64,000 nt of DNA from Geothrix sp. 21YS21S-2 (GCF_030846775.1 NZ_CP132910.1:2576001-2640000), one strand, 5' to 3'; counted from the first letter of the stretch, positions 1-9,606 are shown. Numbers and translations: made by a program. The notes: a model not told the origin generated them from the letters alone.

Positions 1-1
1 G

Positions 2-1081
2 GAGAAGATCCTCCAGGGGCTGTCCAGCATCATCGACCGCTCCAGCTTCGTCCTGGGCGAGAACGTCAAGGGCCTGGAGGCCGAGCTGGCCGAGTATTCG
101 GGCGCCAAATACGCGGTGGGCATGTCCAGCGGCACCGACGCGCTGCTGGTGGCGCTCATGGCGCTGGACATCAAGCACGGGGACGAGGTGATCCTCCCCT
201 CCTTCACCTTCTTCGCCACCGCGGGCGTCGTGTCCCGCCTGGGGGCCACGCCGGTCTTCATCGACCTGGACCCCGAAACCTTCAACGTCACCGGCGCCCT
301 GGTGGAGGCGGCCATCACGCCCCGCACCAAGGCCATCATCCCCGTGCACCTCTTCGGCCAGCTGGCCGAGATGCCCGCCATAATGGCGGTTGCGGACAAG
401 CACGGCATCCCCGTGCTGGAAGACGCCTGCCAGTCCCTGGGCGCCAAGGGCTGGGGCCTCTCCGCGGGCCAGTTCGGCCAGATGACGGGGTGCAGCTTCT
501 ATCCCACCAAGAACCTGGGCGCCTTCGGGGACGCCGGAATGACCCTGATCCGGGACGACGAGGCCCTGGCCGCCAAGGTCCGCCGCCTGCGCGTCCACGG
601 CATGGAGCCCGTCTACGTCCACCACGAGATCGGCATGAACGGCCGTATCGACGAGTTCCAGGGCCTGGTGCTCCGCGCCAAGCTGCCCATGCTGGAGGGC
701 TGGCACGAAGGTCGGCGCCGGCACGCGGCGTGGTACATCGAGCGCCTGGCCGCCATCACCCCCGACCAGATGGTCCTGCCCCTGGAAAAGGTCCCCGATG
801 GCCGGCACATTTATAACCAGTTCACGATCCGCGTGAAGGGCGGGCGCCGGGACGCCCTCATGGCCCACCTGCGCGGCCTGGGCATCGGCTGCGCCGTCTA
901 CTACCCGATCTGCCTGCACGAACAGCCCTGTTTCGAATACCTGGGCTACAAGAAGGGCCGACTGGCCGAATCCGAGCTGGCCAGCCAGGAAGTGCTCAGC
1001 CTGCCCGTCTACCCCGAAATGACCCCGGCGATGCTCGAAGAAGTGGCCCAGGGGCTGCTGAGCTTCTTCGGCGCCAGGTAG
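2..1081 (+). CDS. DegT/DnrJ/EryC1/StrS-family PLP aminotransferase (5' end outside window)
   Basis: This is a fold-type I PLP-dependent sugar aminotransferase of the family that transaminates keto-sugar nucleotides for O-antigen, glycan or amino-sugar synthesis. The reading frame is open to the window edge, so the true start lies upstream; a GTG at 116 is internal. Seen in the sequence: the N-terminal SSGTDALL block that holds the PLP phosphate, the DACQSLGA block with the PLP-contacting Asp, and the SFYPTKNLGAFGD block, whose lysine (codon 509-511) should form the internal aldimine. The C-terminal YYPICLHEQP stretch is also typical of the family. About 359 residues are visible, close to full length. 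The exact sugar substrate cannot be read from this sequence. The neighbour downstream is an unrelated sensor kinase 86 bp away. Confidence 0.9.
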   Translation, partial: EKILQGLSSIIDRSSFVLGENVKGLEAELAEYSGAKYAVGMSSGTDALLVALMALDIKHGDEVILPSFTFFATAGVVSRLGATPVFIDLDPETFNVTGALVEAAITPRTKAIIPVHLFGQLAEMPAIMAVADKHGIPVLEDACQSLGAKGWGLSAGQFGQMTGCSFYPTKNLGAFGDAGMTLIRDDEALAAKVRRLRVHGMEPVYVHHEIGMNGRIDEFQGLVLRAKLPMLEGWHEGRRRHAAWYIERLAAITPDQMVLPLEKVPDGRHIYNQFTIRVKGGRRDALMAHLRGLGIGCAVYYPICLHEQPCFEYLGYKKGRLAESELASQEVLSLPVYPEMTPAMLEEVAQGLLSFFGAR

Positions 1082-1167
1082 GCCGGAAATTTAAGACTTC
1101 ATCGCCAGCTTCCGATTAGTCCATAGAACCCAGGGAGAATCCGCCCCTTTGGTTTCGTGGGGCCCCC

Positions 1168-3990
1168 GTGAAGATCCGCCGTCCAGCCTGGCTCGATAGC
1201 CTGACCGTCACGGTCGTGATCACCATGCTCCTGGCCCTGGGGTTCCAGACCTGGATGCTCGTGCAGGGACGCCGGCGGGACCTCGAGATCATCTCCACCC
1301 GGGCCGCGAACCGGGCCCAGGCCACCGCCCACCGGGTCCAGGAGATCTTCAAGGAAGTGGACCTCCTCCTCCTGGACATCCGGGAGCACCTGGACCCGGA
1401 GGACCTCCTCCGGGGCCCCAGGGCCCTCTCCCCGGCGCGGGACGCGGCCATGCGCGCCTACCTCCGCCGCCAGGCCGCGAAGGTTCCGCAAGTCCTGCTG
1501 CTTCACGTGGTAGGCCCGGATGGCCGCTACGTCTTCTCCTCCACCGAGGTGCTCCCGGACGTTAACATCGCGGACCGCAACTACTTCCAGGAACAGCGGG
1601 ATGCCATCGCCGACGAGATGCGGGTTTCCGACCCGTTCCTGGGCAGGGTCTCCGGGCGCTGGGGCATCTTCCCATCCCGGCGCGTCACGGACGCCGGTGG
1701 GCGATTCGCCGGGCTCGTCATAGCGACGCTGGACACCGAGGCCCTCGGCACGGTCATGGTGGCCGTGGACCAGGCCCAGTGGGTCCTGTCCCTGCACGCC
1801 ATGGACCATCAGCTCATCGCGCGGTCGCCCGCGGGCCCCATCGGCACACGGCTGGTGGAGCCCCGGATGGATTCCATCTGGAAGGGCCCCATCGCCTTCG
1901 AGGGGGCGTCCATGGGCGAACAGGAGCCGCACATCTGGGCCGGATGGCAGGTTCCGGGGACCACCCTCTACACCGTGGCGGGCTACCGGAAGGCCCGCGC
2001 CCTGGCCCAGTGGCACCGGGACCTGAAGATCAACGCCGCGGTGGCCTGCCTCCTGGTGGCCGGCTGCGCCGGCATCCTGGTCCTCCAGCGGCGGAACCGG
2101 AAGTCGGCCGAATCGGCCCTCCTGCTCCAGGAGCGCCTCGCCATCGCCGCCCAGGGCGCGGGCATCGGCATCTTCGACTGGGACCTGGACCGCCGGCGCC
2201 TCCACTGGGACGACGGCATGTACCGGCTCCTGGGCCTCCGGAGGGAGGACCTGCCTTCGCCGGGGGAGGCCTGGCTGGACCGGGTGGATGACCGGGACAA
2301 GGACCGGGTCCGCGCGGACTTCCGGGCCGCCCTGGCCGCCGAGGGCCTCCACCTGACCCAGTTCCGGGCCCGGAAGCCGGACGCTTCCGTCGTGCACCTG
2401 CGGGTCGCCGCACGGAACCTCAAGAGCGCCTCCGGCAGGCCTGCCCGCATGGTGGGCATCGTCTACGACGTCACCCAGGCCGAGGAGGCCCAGGAGGCCC
2501 TGAAGGGCAGCGAGGCCTACTTCCGGACCCTGTTCGAGGCCGTCCCCGCCGCCGTGGCCGTCCTCCGCCGCGGCGAGGTCGTCGACGCCAACCCCCGGTA
2601 CCTGCAGATCTTCCAGGCCGCCGAACCCCCCTGGGTCCTGGCGCCGGTGCGCCAGCCCGACGGCAGCCACTCCCGCGACCACGGGGAACGCCTGGCCGCC
2701 GCCGCCCTGGGCGGATCCGTGCAGCGGCTCCCGTGGCAGTGCCGGCGCGCGGACGGGACGCTCTTCGACAGCGACATCACCGTGACCCGGTTCCGGCACC
2801 AGGACGACGACCTGCTGATGGTGATCGTCCGGGACCTCACGGCCATCCGCGAGATGGAGACCAAGCTCCACCATGCCCAGAAGATGGACGCCCTCGGGCA
2901 GCTGGCCGGGGGGGTCGCCCACGACTTCAACAACATGCTCTCGGCCATCCGGTCCGCGGCCGAGCTCCTCCACGAGGAGGTGCAGGGGGAGCGGCCGGCG
3001 CGCCTGGCCGGAACCATCGTGGCCGCCGCGGACCGGGCCGGACAGCTCACCCGCCAGCTCCTGGCCTTCGCCCGCAAGGGGAAGGTCCTCTCCACCCCCA
3101 CCGACGTCCATCTCATCATCCAGGAGGCGGTGACGCTCCTGGAGCGCACCATCGACCGCAGGATCAGGATCGACTTGCGCCTCCTGGCCGCCGACGCCAC
3201 GGTGGTGGGGGATCCCTCCCAGATCCAAAGCGCCCTCCTCAACCTCGGGGTCAACGCCCGGGACGCCATGCCCGACGGCGGCGTGCTCACCTTCGCCACC
3301 GAGACCCTGGCCATCGAGGAGGCCGACTGTTCCCAGGGCGGCTTCCGGCTGGAGCCCGGGGCCCACCTCCACGTCTCGGTGGCCGACCAGGGCTGCGGCA
3401 TCCCCGAGGCCAACCTGGGCCACATCTTCGATCCCTTCTTCACCACCAAGGAGGTCAGCAAGGGCACCGGCCTGGGCCTGGCGGCGGTCTTCGGGACGAT
3501 GGTCTCGCACAAGGGCGCGGTGACGGTGGAGTCCAGCGTCGGGGAGGGGACCGTCTTCCACCTCTACCTGCCCCTGGCCCAGCCCGGCCTGAGGCAGGCC
3601 TCCCCCGGCGCCCAGGGCCCCCTGCCCACCGGCACGGGCCGCCTGCTGGTGGTGGAGGACGAGGACCTGGTGCGCACCGCCACGACCATGGCCATCGAGT
3701 CCCTGGGCTACGCGGTCCACGCCGTGGCGGACGCCCAGGGCGCCCTCGCCCACTTCACCGCCCACCACGGGGCCCTCAAGGCCGTGATCCTGGACATGGT
3801 CCTGCCCGGATCCTCGGGTGAAGCGCTCGCCGTCACCCTGCGGGGCATCGACCCGGAGGTGCCCATCATCCTGGTCAGCGGCTTCCCGCGGAGCGCAGGC
3901 CCCGGGCAGCTCCGGGAGCAGGGCTTCGCCGGCTTCCTCCAGAAGCCCCTGGACAGGCGGGAGCTGGGGGACCTGCTGGCGGCGATCTAG
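1168..3990 (+). CDS. Hybrid sensor histidine kinase (Cache-like sensor, two PAS, HisKA, HATPase, receiver)
   Basis: A 940-residue membrane sensor. Domains in order: a transmembrane helix near residues 11-32; a periplasmic region of about 250 residues resembling a double-Cache sensor; a second membrane helix near 285-305; two PAS modules (about 320-440 and 445-565); a HisKA dimerisation helix with phospho-acceptor His585 in GGVAHDFNNML; a HATPase_c domain with the NARDAMPDGG and GTGLGL boxes; and a C-terminal receiver with phospho-acceptor Asp876 in VILDMVLPG. The start is GTG with no strong ribosome site, so the N-terminus is moderately certain. No separate response regulator is adjacent. Signal and output are unknown. 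The stop codon shares CTAG with the convergent gene. Confidence 0.9.
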   Translation: MKIRRPAWLDSLTVTVVITMLLALGFQTWMLVQGRRRDLEIISTRAANRAQATAHRVQEIFKEVDLLLLDIREHLDPEDLLRGPRALSPARDAAMRAYLRRQAAKVPQVLLLHVVGPDGRYVFSSTEVLPDVNIADRNYFQEQRDAIADEMRVSDPFLGRVSGRWGIFPSRRVTDAGGRFAGLVIATLDTEALGTVMVAVDQAQWVLSLHAMDHQLIARSPAGPIGTRLVEPRMDSIWKGPIAFEGASMGEQEPHIWAGWQVPGTTLYTVAGYRKARALAQWHRDLKINAAVACLLVAGCAGILVLQRRNRKSAESALLLQERLAIAAQGAGIGIFDWDLDRRRLHWDDGMYRLLGLRREDLPSPGEAWLDRVDDRDKDRVRADFRAALAAEGLHLTQFRARKPDASVVHLRVAARNLKSASGRPARMVGIVYDVTQAEEAQEALKGSEAYFRTLFEAVPAAVAVLRRGEVVDANPRYLQIFQAAEPPWVLAPVRQPDGSHSRDHGERLAAAALGGSVQRLPWQCRRADGTLFDSDITVTRFRHQDDDLLMVIVRDLTAIREMETKLHHAQKMDALGQLAGGVAHDFNNMLSAIRSAAELLHEEVQGERPARLAGTIVAAADRAGQLTRQLLAFARKGKVLSTPTDVHLIIQEAVTLLERTIDRRIRIDLRLLAADATVVGDPSQIQSALLNLGVNARDAMPDGGVLTFATETLAIEEADCSQGGFRLEPGAHLHVSVADQGCGIPEANLGHIFDPFFTTKEVSKGTGLGLAAVFGTMVSHKGAVTVESSVGEGTVFHLYLPLAQPGLRQASPGAQGPLPTGTGRLLVVEDEDLVRTATTMAIESLGYAVHAVADAQGALAHFTAHHGALKAVILDMVLPGSSGEALAVTLRGIDPEVPIILVSGFPRSAGPGQLREQGFAGFLQKPLDRRELGDLLAAI

Positions 3991-4931
3991 CTGTCGAGTT
4001 CTTCCTTGCGCCCCGTCTGCCCCATCTCGAGCAGCCGGTCGTTGGCGCGCCCCGCCCACTCGCTGCCGGGGTAGCTCTCCACCAGCTTCTGGTAGAAGCC
4101 CTTGGCCTCTTCCTTGTACTTGTCCAGCTCTTCCTTGACCAGGACGTTGAACGCCTTGGAGAACTCCGCCATCTCCTCCTTGGTGAGCTTGGGGAATTCG
4201 TCCTTCTTGACCTTGGCCAGCCAGTCCTTGTTGAACTGCTTGATGACCTCGGTGTTGACGGGACGCTGCCGCATGGCCTCGCCCAGGTAGTAGTACGCCC
4301 GCTCCCGGTCCACGTATTCGGGGTAGGTCTCCATCAGCGTCTTGAGGCGCATCTCGGCGGGGGCGAACTGGTAGTTCTTCACCATGAAGATCCCCACCAT
4401 GAGCTCGGATTCCGCCAGGCGGCGCCAGCACTGGGTGATCTTGGCCTTGGCGTCCACGGCGTAGGCGGAGCCCGGGGCCTCCTTCAGGAGGGTCTGGAAG
4501 GCGTCCAGGGCCTTGCGGGTCTCGGACTGGTCCCTCTCGGCGTTCTCGATCACCGCGTAGTGGCAGAGCGCGATGCGGTACAGGGCGTAGTCCCTGCGCT
4601 CGTGCCGGGGGAAGTAGTTCAGGAAGCTCTGGTACTCCACCAGGGCCTCGGGGTAGGTGGTGGTGGACCCGAAGAAGAAGCTGTCGGCGACCATGAGCTT
4701 GGACAGGGGGAATTCCTTGGACGAGGGCAGGCGCTCCTCGATCACCCGCAGCACCTTGCGGCCTTCCTCCCACTTGCCGTTCTGCAGGTAGATCTCGCCT
4801 TCGGCCAGGATCTGGGCCGCGGTCTGGCCCAGGGCCTCCTCGGCCTTGGCCTTGGGCTTTTTGCAGGCCGTCGCCCCGACCATCAGCAGGAGGCCGCAGG
4901 CGAGAATGGGAAGCGTTCGGGTGAGGTTCAT
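3987..4931 (-). CDS. BamD/YfiO-like outer-membrane assembly lipoprotein
   Basis: A 314-residue lipoprotein with TPR-like helical repeats, resembling the BamD/YfiO component that helps insert beta-barrel proteins into the outer membrane. The start at 4931 is chosen because it gives a proper lipoprotein signal (MNLTRTLPILACGLLLM, then a lipobox ending in Cys near residue 23) and has an AAAGGA ribosome site just upstream; the frame extends further upstream but without a signal. The mature part has regular tetratricopeptide-like segments with repeated A..YRIA / YYYLGEA patterns. It is about 70 residues longer than E. coli BamD and ends in an extra helical region, so a BamD-like role is likely but a different tetratricopeptide lipoprotein is possible. 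It lies 17 bp after the hydrolase on the same strand. Confidence 0.75.
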   Translation of the reverse strand: MNLTRTLPILACGLLLMVGATACKKPKAKAEEALGQTAAQILAEGEIYLQNGKWEEGRKVLRVIEERLPSSKEFPLSKLMVADSFFFGSTTTYPEALVEYQSFLNYFPRHERRDYALYRIALCHYAVIENAERDQSETRKALDAFQTLLKEAPGSAYAVDAKAKITQCWRRLAESELMVGIFMVKNYQFAPAEMRLKTLMETYPEYVDRERAYYYLGEAMRQRPVNTEVIKQFNKDWLAKVKKDEFPKLTKEEMAEFSKAFNVLVKEELDKYKEEAKGFYQKLVESYPGSEWAGRANDRLLEMGQTGRKEELDS

Positions 4932-4948
4932 GGATTTCCTTTGGTTTC

Positions 4949-5881
4949 TCAATTCAACATGGCGGCAGGAAGGGCATTGGTTCCTGCCTTGGCAGGAAAA
5001 ACCTTGGCCAGCCATTCCTCGGTGATGCGTTCCGCGTCGATCCGGCGCAGGTCATGGAAGACTTCGTGGAGGAAGCCCGGGAGCCGGTGCCGCTCCAGCC
5101 GGCCCTGGGGGACGGCCTTCCACAGCTCCTCGGCCCCGTCGGGATCGGCGATGGTGTCCTGGCCGGCCTCCAGGAGGAGGATGGGGCGCTCCAGCTCGGC
5201 GCCCATGGGCAGGAGCTCCCGGCGCCCCTCCTCCATGGCGTCCAGGAAGGCGGCGGTGATGAGGTGGTGGCAGAGGGGGTCGTCCCAGTAGCGCTGGACA
5301 AGCACGGGGTCCGAGCACACCTGGGTCTTGTCCCCCTTGATGTCCAAGGGCCGGTGGGGGGCGGCGTACAGCAGGACCTTCTGCAGGAGCCGCAGGGGCA
5401 GCGGGATCTCCCGCAGGGCCACCGCGGGGCTGGAGGCGATGAGCGCGTCCAGGGTGTCCGGGTGCCAGAGCAGGACCAGGAGCCCCACCAGGCCCCCGAA
5501 GCTGTGCCCGAGCAGCACCTGGGGCCACACGGGCCGGAGGGAGCCCCGGCTCAGGGTGTCGTTGAGGCGCTCCTGGCGCAGCACCAGGGCCAGGTCCTCC
5601 ACCGGGGCCTTGATGCCCCTGGCGTCGCCCCGGACCCCGCCGCTGCGGCCGAAACCCTGGTGGTCCATGGCCGTGACGGACCACCCGGTGCGGTGCAGCC
5701 ACTTGGCGGTGTGCCGGTAGCGTTCCCCGTGCTCCCCGTAGCCCGGGGAGATCACCACCCGGCCCCGGGGGCTGGGGTGGTCCCACCGGGCCCAGGCCAG
5801 CGGGGTGCCCCCATGCCCGGTCAGGAACCCCCTCGCGGTGGGCTCCATGTCCTCGGGAAGGATGGAAAGGGTTTCCGGCAT
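4949..5881 (-). CDS. Alpha/beta hydrolase, monoacylglycerol-lipase/lysophospholipase type
   Basis: A 310-residue serine hydrolase of the Hydrolase_4 (monoglyceride lipase/lysophospholipase) type. The nucleophile elbow GHSFGG places the catalytic serine at residue 127. The oxyanion-hole region SPGYGEHGERY and the helix after DHQGFGRSGG are typical of this subgroup. A late EAGQDTIADP segment carries the likely catalytic Asp, and LPGFLHEVFHD the catalytic His. There is no signal peptide, so it is probably cytoplasmic or peripherally membrane-bound. Substrate is inferred as a mono- or lyso-acyl lipid. It is probably co-transcribed with the BamD-like gene downstream and is divergent from prfB, with 78 bp between the two starts. 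Confidence 0.85.
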   Translation of the reverse strand: MPETLSILPEDMEPTARGFLTGHGGTPLAWARWDHPSPRGRVVISPGYGEHGERYRHTAKWLHRTGWSVTAMDHQGFGRSGGVRGDARGIKAPVEDLALVLRQERLNDTLSRGSLRPVWPQVLLGHSFGGLVGLLVLLWHPDTLDALIASSPAVALREIPLPLRLLQKVLLYAAPHRPLDIKGDKTQVCSDPVLVQRYWDDPLCHHLITAAFLDAMEEGRRELLPMGAELERPILLLEAGQDTIADPDGAEELWKAVPQGRLERHRLPGFLHEVFHDLRRIDAERITEEWLAKVFPAKAGTNALPAAMLN

Positions 5882-5959
5882 CCCCTGAGGATACCTTGGG
5901 ATTCGCGGAACTTCCCCCCCCAGGTTTCGGAAGGGGCCCCGGAACGGCTACGATGGGGG

Positions 5960-7066
5960 ATGGACTTTGATAGCCTCGTCAGAGCAAAAAACGAACTGGA
6001 ACCCCGGGTCGGCCAGCTGCGCCGGCACCTGGACCCCGACCGCAAGCTCCTGGAACTCGAGCAGTTGGAAGAGCAGACGGCGGCTCCCGGCTTCTGGGAC
6101 AACCCGGACGCCGCCAAGCCCATCCTGAAGAAGCGCGGGGTCATCCAGGACGAGCTGGCCCTGGCCAAGCGCCTGGGGAGCGGCCTGGACGACCTGGAGA
6201 CGGCCCTGGAGCTGGCCCGGGACGACGCCGAGATGCTCCTGGAGGCCGAGTCCCTGGAAGGGGACCTGCGCCGCCAGATCGAGGACGCCGAGCTGCGCAT
6301 GATGCTCTCCGGCGAGCTGGACGTCAGCAACGCCATCGTGGCCATCGCCCCCGGGGCCGGCGGCACCGAGAGCTGCGACTGGGCCGCCATGCTCCTGCGG
6401 ATGTACCTCCGGTACTGCGAGACCAAGGGCTGGAAGACCGAGATGCTGGACTACCAGGACGGGGACGAGGCCGGCATCAAGGGCGCCACCTTCCTGGTGT
6501 CGGCCCCCTACGCCTACGGCTACCTGCGGGCCGAGGCCGGCGTCCATCGCCTGGTGCGCATCTCCCCCTTCGACGCCGCCAAGCGCCGGCACACCAGCTT
6601 CGCCGCGGTCTACGTCAGCCCCGAGCTGGACGACACCATCGAGATCGATATCCCCGAGAAGGACCTGCGCATCGACGTGTTCCGGGCCAGCGGCGCCGGC
6701 GGCCAGCACGTGAACCGCACCGAGAGCGCCGTGCGCTTCACCCACCTGCCCACGGGCCTGGTGGTGAGCTGCCAGAACGAGCGCAGCCAGATCCAGAACC
6801 GCGCCTCGGCCCTCAAGGTCCTCAAGGGGCGCCTCTACGAGCTGGAGCGGCGCAAGTTCGAGGAGAAGGTGGCCCAGGCCTCGGGCGAGAAGTCCGACGT
6901 GGCCTGGGGCTCCCAGATCCGCAGCTACGTCCTGGCCCCCTACCAGATGGTCAAGGACCACCGCACCCTCGAGGAGACCAGCCAGACCCAGAAGGTCCTG
7001 GACGGCGACCTCGACGCCTTCATCCGCACGCAACTCCTCGCAAAGAGCCTGAAGACCGAGGGTTAG
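5960..7066 (+). CDS. prfB: Peptide chain release factor 2
   Basis: A class I release factor of 368 residues that terminates translation at UGA and UAA. The SPF tripeptide that discriminates stop codons is present (RISPFDAAK), as is the GGQ motif that triggers peptidyl-tRNA hydrolysis (SGAGGQHVNRT). The start at 5960 gives the normal RF2 N-terminus. The position of the programmed +1 frameshift in many bacteria (Leu-Asp after an SD-like run) reads CTG GAC in RHLDPD, with no in-frame stop, so the gene is a single uninterrupted frame and lacks that autoregulation. Its stop is TAG, a codon RF2 itself does not read, and the last G is the first base of the next gene's GTG. Confidence 0.97.
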   Translation: MDFDSLVRAKNELEPRVGQLRRHLDPDRKLLELEQLEEQTAAPGFWDNPDAAKPILKKRGVIQDELALAKRLGSGLDDLETALELARDDAEMLLEAESLEGDLRRQIEDAELRMMLSGELDVSNAIVAIAPGAGGTESCDWAAMLLRMYLRYCETKGWKTEMLDYQDGDEAGIKGATFLVSAPYAYGYLRAEAGVHRLVRISPFDAAKRRHTSFAAVYVSPELDDTIEIDIPEKDLRIDVFRASGAGGQHVNRTESAVRFTHLPTGLVVSCQNERSQIQNRASALKVLKGRLYELERRKFEEKVAQASGEKSDVAWGSQIRSYVLAPYQMVKDHRTLEETSQTQKVLDGDLDAFIRTQLLAKSLKTEG

Positions 7067-9528
7067 TGAAAGCCCACTGCGATCTCTGCCTCTCCCCCAT
7101 CGCCGAGACCAGGACGGTGCGGCACCTGGAGGGCGGCACGCTGGAATTCTGCTGCCCCGGCTGCGCCACGGTCTTCGAGATCCTCGGCCCGGAGGAGGCC
7201 CGGCGTATGGGGCCCCGCTTCAAGGGCGAGGCGGGGGCGGACGCCGCCCTGCCCCCGGGCCCCTACCTGGAGCTCTGGCTCAAGATCGACGGCATCGCCT
7301 GCGCGGCCTGCGCCCCCCTGGTGGAGGGCATCCTCCAGGCCCGGCCCGGCGTCGTGAAGGCCACGGTGGAGACGGTCTCCGAAGTGGCCCAGGTGCTCTA
7401 CGCGCCCGGCCGGGTATCCAAGGAAGCCATAGCCGCCCACTGCGCGCGCCACGGCTTCCCCGCCCACGAGCAGAGCCCCCTGGATCCCGAAGACGAGCGC
7501 GACGCCGGCGTCCACGGGCCGCTTCGGCTCGTCCTGGCCATCGTCCTGGGCGCCAACGCCATGATGAACGCCATGGTGATGTACGCCGCCTTCGCCCACG
7601 ACACCGGGGCGCGCTGGCTGGCGGACCTGGTGTTCATGGAGCGCATCTACGACCCGGATCCCCTGCCGATGACGGTGCGGGACGCCTTCACCCTCACCAC
7701 CGGCCTGGCCGCGCTGCCCGTCCTGCTCTACTGCGGCTGGCCCATCATGGTCACCGGATGGCGCCGGATCCGCCTGGGTTCCCCGAACACCGACAGCCTC
7801 GTGGGCTTCGGGGCCCTGCTGGCCTTCGCGGTGAGCCTCTACTCGGCCCTCGCGCTCCACACCCACCATGTGTATTTCGACACGGCCTCCATGCTGGTGT
7901 CGCTCCTGGTGGTGGGCCGCGCCATCGAGGGCGGCGCGCGGCGCAAGGCCCGCAGGGCCGTGGCCGGCCTCCTGCAGCTCTCCGCCCCCAGCGCCGAGGT
8001 GCTCGTGGAGGGCGCCTGGCGGGAGACGGCCCTGGACGCCGTGGCCCAAGGCGACCGGGTGCGGGTCCGGCAGGGGAGCCGGATCCCCGTGGACGGCCGG
8101 GTGGTGGAAGGCGGGGGCTGGGCCGACACGTCCTCCCTCACCGGCGAGCAGATGCCCGTGGCCCTCGCGCCGGGCTCCCAGGCCTTCGCGGGGACCCTCC
8201 TGTCCTCGGGCACCGTGGAAATGGAGGCGATGGCCGTGGGCGCCGGCACCCGTCTGGCCCAGATCGTCCAGCGCGTGCGGCGCACCCTGGCGGCCCGCGC
8301 CCCCATCCAGCTCCTGGCGGACCGCATCGCAGCCGTGTTCATGCCCGTGGTCATCGCCCTGTCGCTCCTGGCCGGGTTCGTGGCCTACGCCCGGGCCGCC
8401 ACCGCCGCCCAGGCCCTCATGGCCGGCGTCGCCGTGCTGGTGGTGGCCTGTCCCTGCGCCCTGGGCCTGGCGACGCCCATGGTGCTGGTGGCCGCCGTGG
8501 CCGAGTGCGCGAGGCGCGGCATCCTTCTCAAGGGAGGCGACGTGCTCGAGAAGGCGCCCGGCATCAAGGCCCTGGTCCTGGACAAGACCGGGACCCTCAC
8601 CACCGGCCGGCTCGACTTCACCGGAGTCCGCCTCGCCGCGCCTGAAGGCGAGGCGCTGGCCCTGGCCGCCGCGCTGGAGGAGATCGCCGTGCACCCCCTG
8701 GCCGAGCGCATCTTCCGGGAGGGGGCCACCCGCGCCCTGGCCGGGGGCCCCGCCCTGCCCCGGGTGGAGAACCGCGTCAACCACCCCGGCCTGGGCGTCT
8801 CCGGCACCCTCGACGGCGAACCGGTCCTGGTGGGCCGCCCCTCCTGGCTTCGGGCCCAGGGCGTCGCCGCCCCCGAGGCCTGGTGGGCCGGGGACGGCCT
8901 CGAAGGCTCCCTCGTGATGGTGGCCCGGGACGGGGCGTGCCTGGCCCTGTGGGGCCTGGGGGACAGCCTGCGGCCCGAGGCCCCCGCCGCCGTCGCCGCC
9001 CTCCGGCGCATGGGGATCGACTGCTGGCTGGTGAGCGGCGACCGCCTCGAGACCTGCATCAAAGTGGCCGCCCGCGTGGGCATTCCGGAGGACCGGGTCG
9101 TGGCTGGCGCCCTACCGATCGAAAAGGGCGAGAAACTGGCGTGGATCCAGCAGAACATCGGACCCGCGGCCATGGCCGGCGACGGCGTGAACGATGCCGT
9201 GGCCCTTTCCCAGGCGGACCTGGGCATCGCCATGGGAAGCGGCGCCGGGGTGGCCCTGGAGACCGCGGGCCTGGTGCTGGTCCACCGGGACCTGCGCAGG
9301 ATCCCGGAGTTCCTCGGACTCGCCCGCCTTGCCATGCGCCGGGTACGGCAGAACCTCGGCTGGGCGATGGTCTACAACGCCATGCTCGTCCCTCTGGCTC
9401 TCACGGGCCACATCCACCCGATCCTCGCCGCGACGGCCATGATGGCTTCAAGCATCAGTGTGGTATTGAACAGTGCGAGGAAGCTCTCTTTGGATTCCAG
9501 GCCAAGGGATCTCGAGACGGTGGCCTGA
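7066..9528 (+). CDS. Copper-translocating P1B-type ATPase, CcoI/FixI-like
   Basis: An 820-residue heavy-metal P-type ATPase that pumps copper(I) across the inner membrane. N-terminal features are a Cys cluster (CDLC, then FCCPGC, within residues 5-33) typical of the CcoI/FixI branch, and one heavy-metal-associated domain with CAAC. The core has the membrane metal site CPC at 462-464, phosphorylation site DKTGT with Asp506, the class-specific HP motif (AVHPLAERI) and the hinge GDGVNDA. About eight membrane helices are expected. The CcoI branch supplies copper for cytochrome cbb3 oxidase assembly, but no cco genes are in the window, so general copper export remains possible. It starts with GTG overlapping the prfB stop by one base, which implies translational coupling. 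Confidence 0.93.
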   Translation: MKAHCDLCLSPIAETRTVRHLEGGTLEFCCPGCATVFEILGPEEARRMGPRFKGEAGADAALPPGPYLELWLKIDGIACAACAPLVEGILQARPGVVKATVETVSEVAQVLYAPGRVSKEAIAAHCARHGFPAHEQSPLDPEDERDAGVHGPLRLVLAIVLGANAMMNAMVMYAAFAHDTGARWLADLVFMERIYDPDPLPMTVRDAFTLTTGLAALPVLLYCGWPIMVTGWRRIRLGSPNTDSLVGFGALLAFAVSLYSALALHTHHVYFDTASMLVSLLVVGRAIEGGARRKARRAVAGLLQLSAPSAEVLVEGAWRETALDAVAQGDRVRVRQGSRIPVDGRVVEGGGWADTSSLTGEQMPVALAPGSQAFAGTLLSSGTVEMEAMAVGAGTRLAQIVQRVRRTLAARAPIQLLADRIAAVFMPVVIALSLLAGFVAYARAATAAQALMAGVAVLVVACPCALGLATPMVLVAAVAECARRGILLKGGDVLEKAPGIKALVLDKTGTLTTGRLDFTGVRLAAPEGEALALAAALEEIAVHPLAERIFREGATRALAGGPALPRVENRVNHPGLGVSGTLDGEPVLVGRPSWLRAQGVAAPEAWWAGDGLEGSLVMVARDGACLALWGLGDSLRPEAPAAVAALRRMGIDCWLVSGDRLETCIKVAARVGIPEDRVVAGALPIEKGEKLAWIQQNIGPAAMAGDGVNDAVALSQADLGIAMGSGAGVALETAGLVLVHRDLRRIPEFLGLARLAMRRVRQNLGWAMVYNAMLVPLALTGHIHPILAATAMMASSISVVLNSARKLSLDSRPRDLETVA

Positions 9529-9578
9529 CACTTAATTAATGTTTATTTTGTTTTAAAATCAATAATCGAAATGAACAC

Positions 9579-9606
9579 TTGCAGAGCCCGTCGAGCCGAC
9601 TAGAAT
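9579..9606 (+). promoter_or_regulatory. Candidate sigma-70 promoter for the small secreted protein
   Basis: TTGCAG (9579-9584), a 16-bp spacer and TAGAAT (9601-9606), in an AT-rich stretch that contrasts with its surroundings. The same -10 hexamer occurs before the glcD-type gene. A second possible -35/-10 pair lies nearer the gene (TTGTTT at 9664, CATAAT at 9688). Transcription from here would give a leader of about 180 bases. Confidence 0.4.

Noticed and set aside
1099-4773. A 1224-residue open frame on the minus strand opposite the hybrid kinase
   Set aside because: Its Gly/Pro/Arg-rich composition is that of a GC-rich antisense shadow. The plus-strand kinase and the BamD-like gene explain the DNA fully.
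5953-5973. A run of Gs followed by CTTTGA in the +1 relation to prfB, reminiscent of the RF2 frameshift site
   Set aside because: It lies at the start codon, not near codon 25. The homologous position (RHLDPD) has CTG GAC with no stop, so no frameshift is required.
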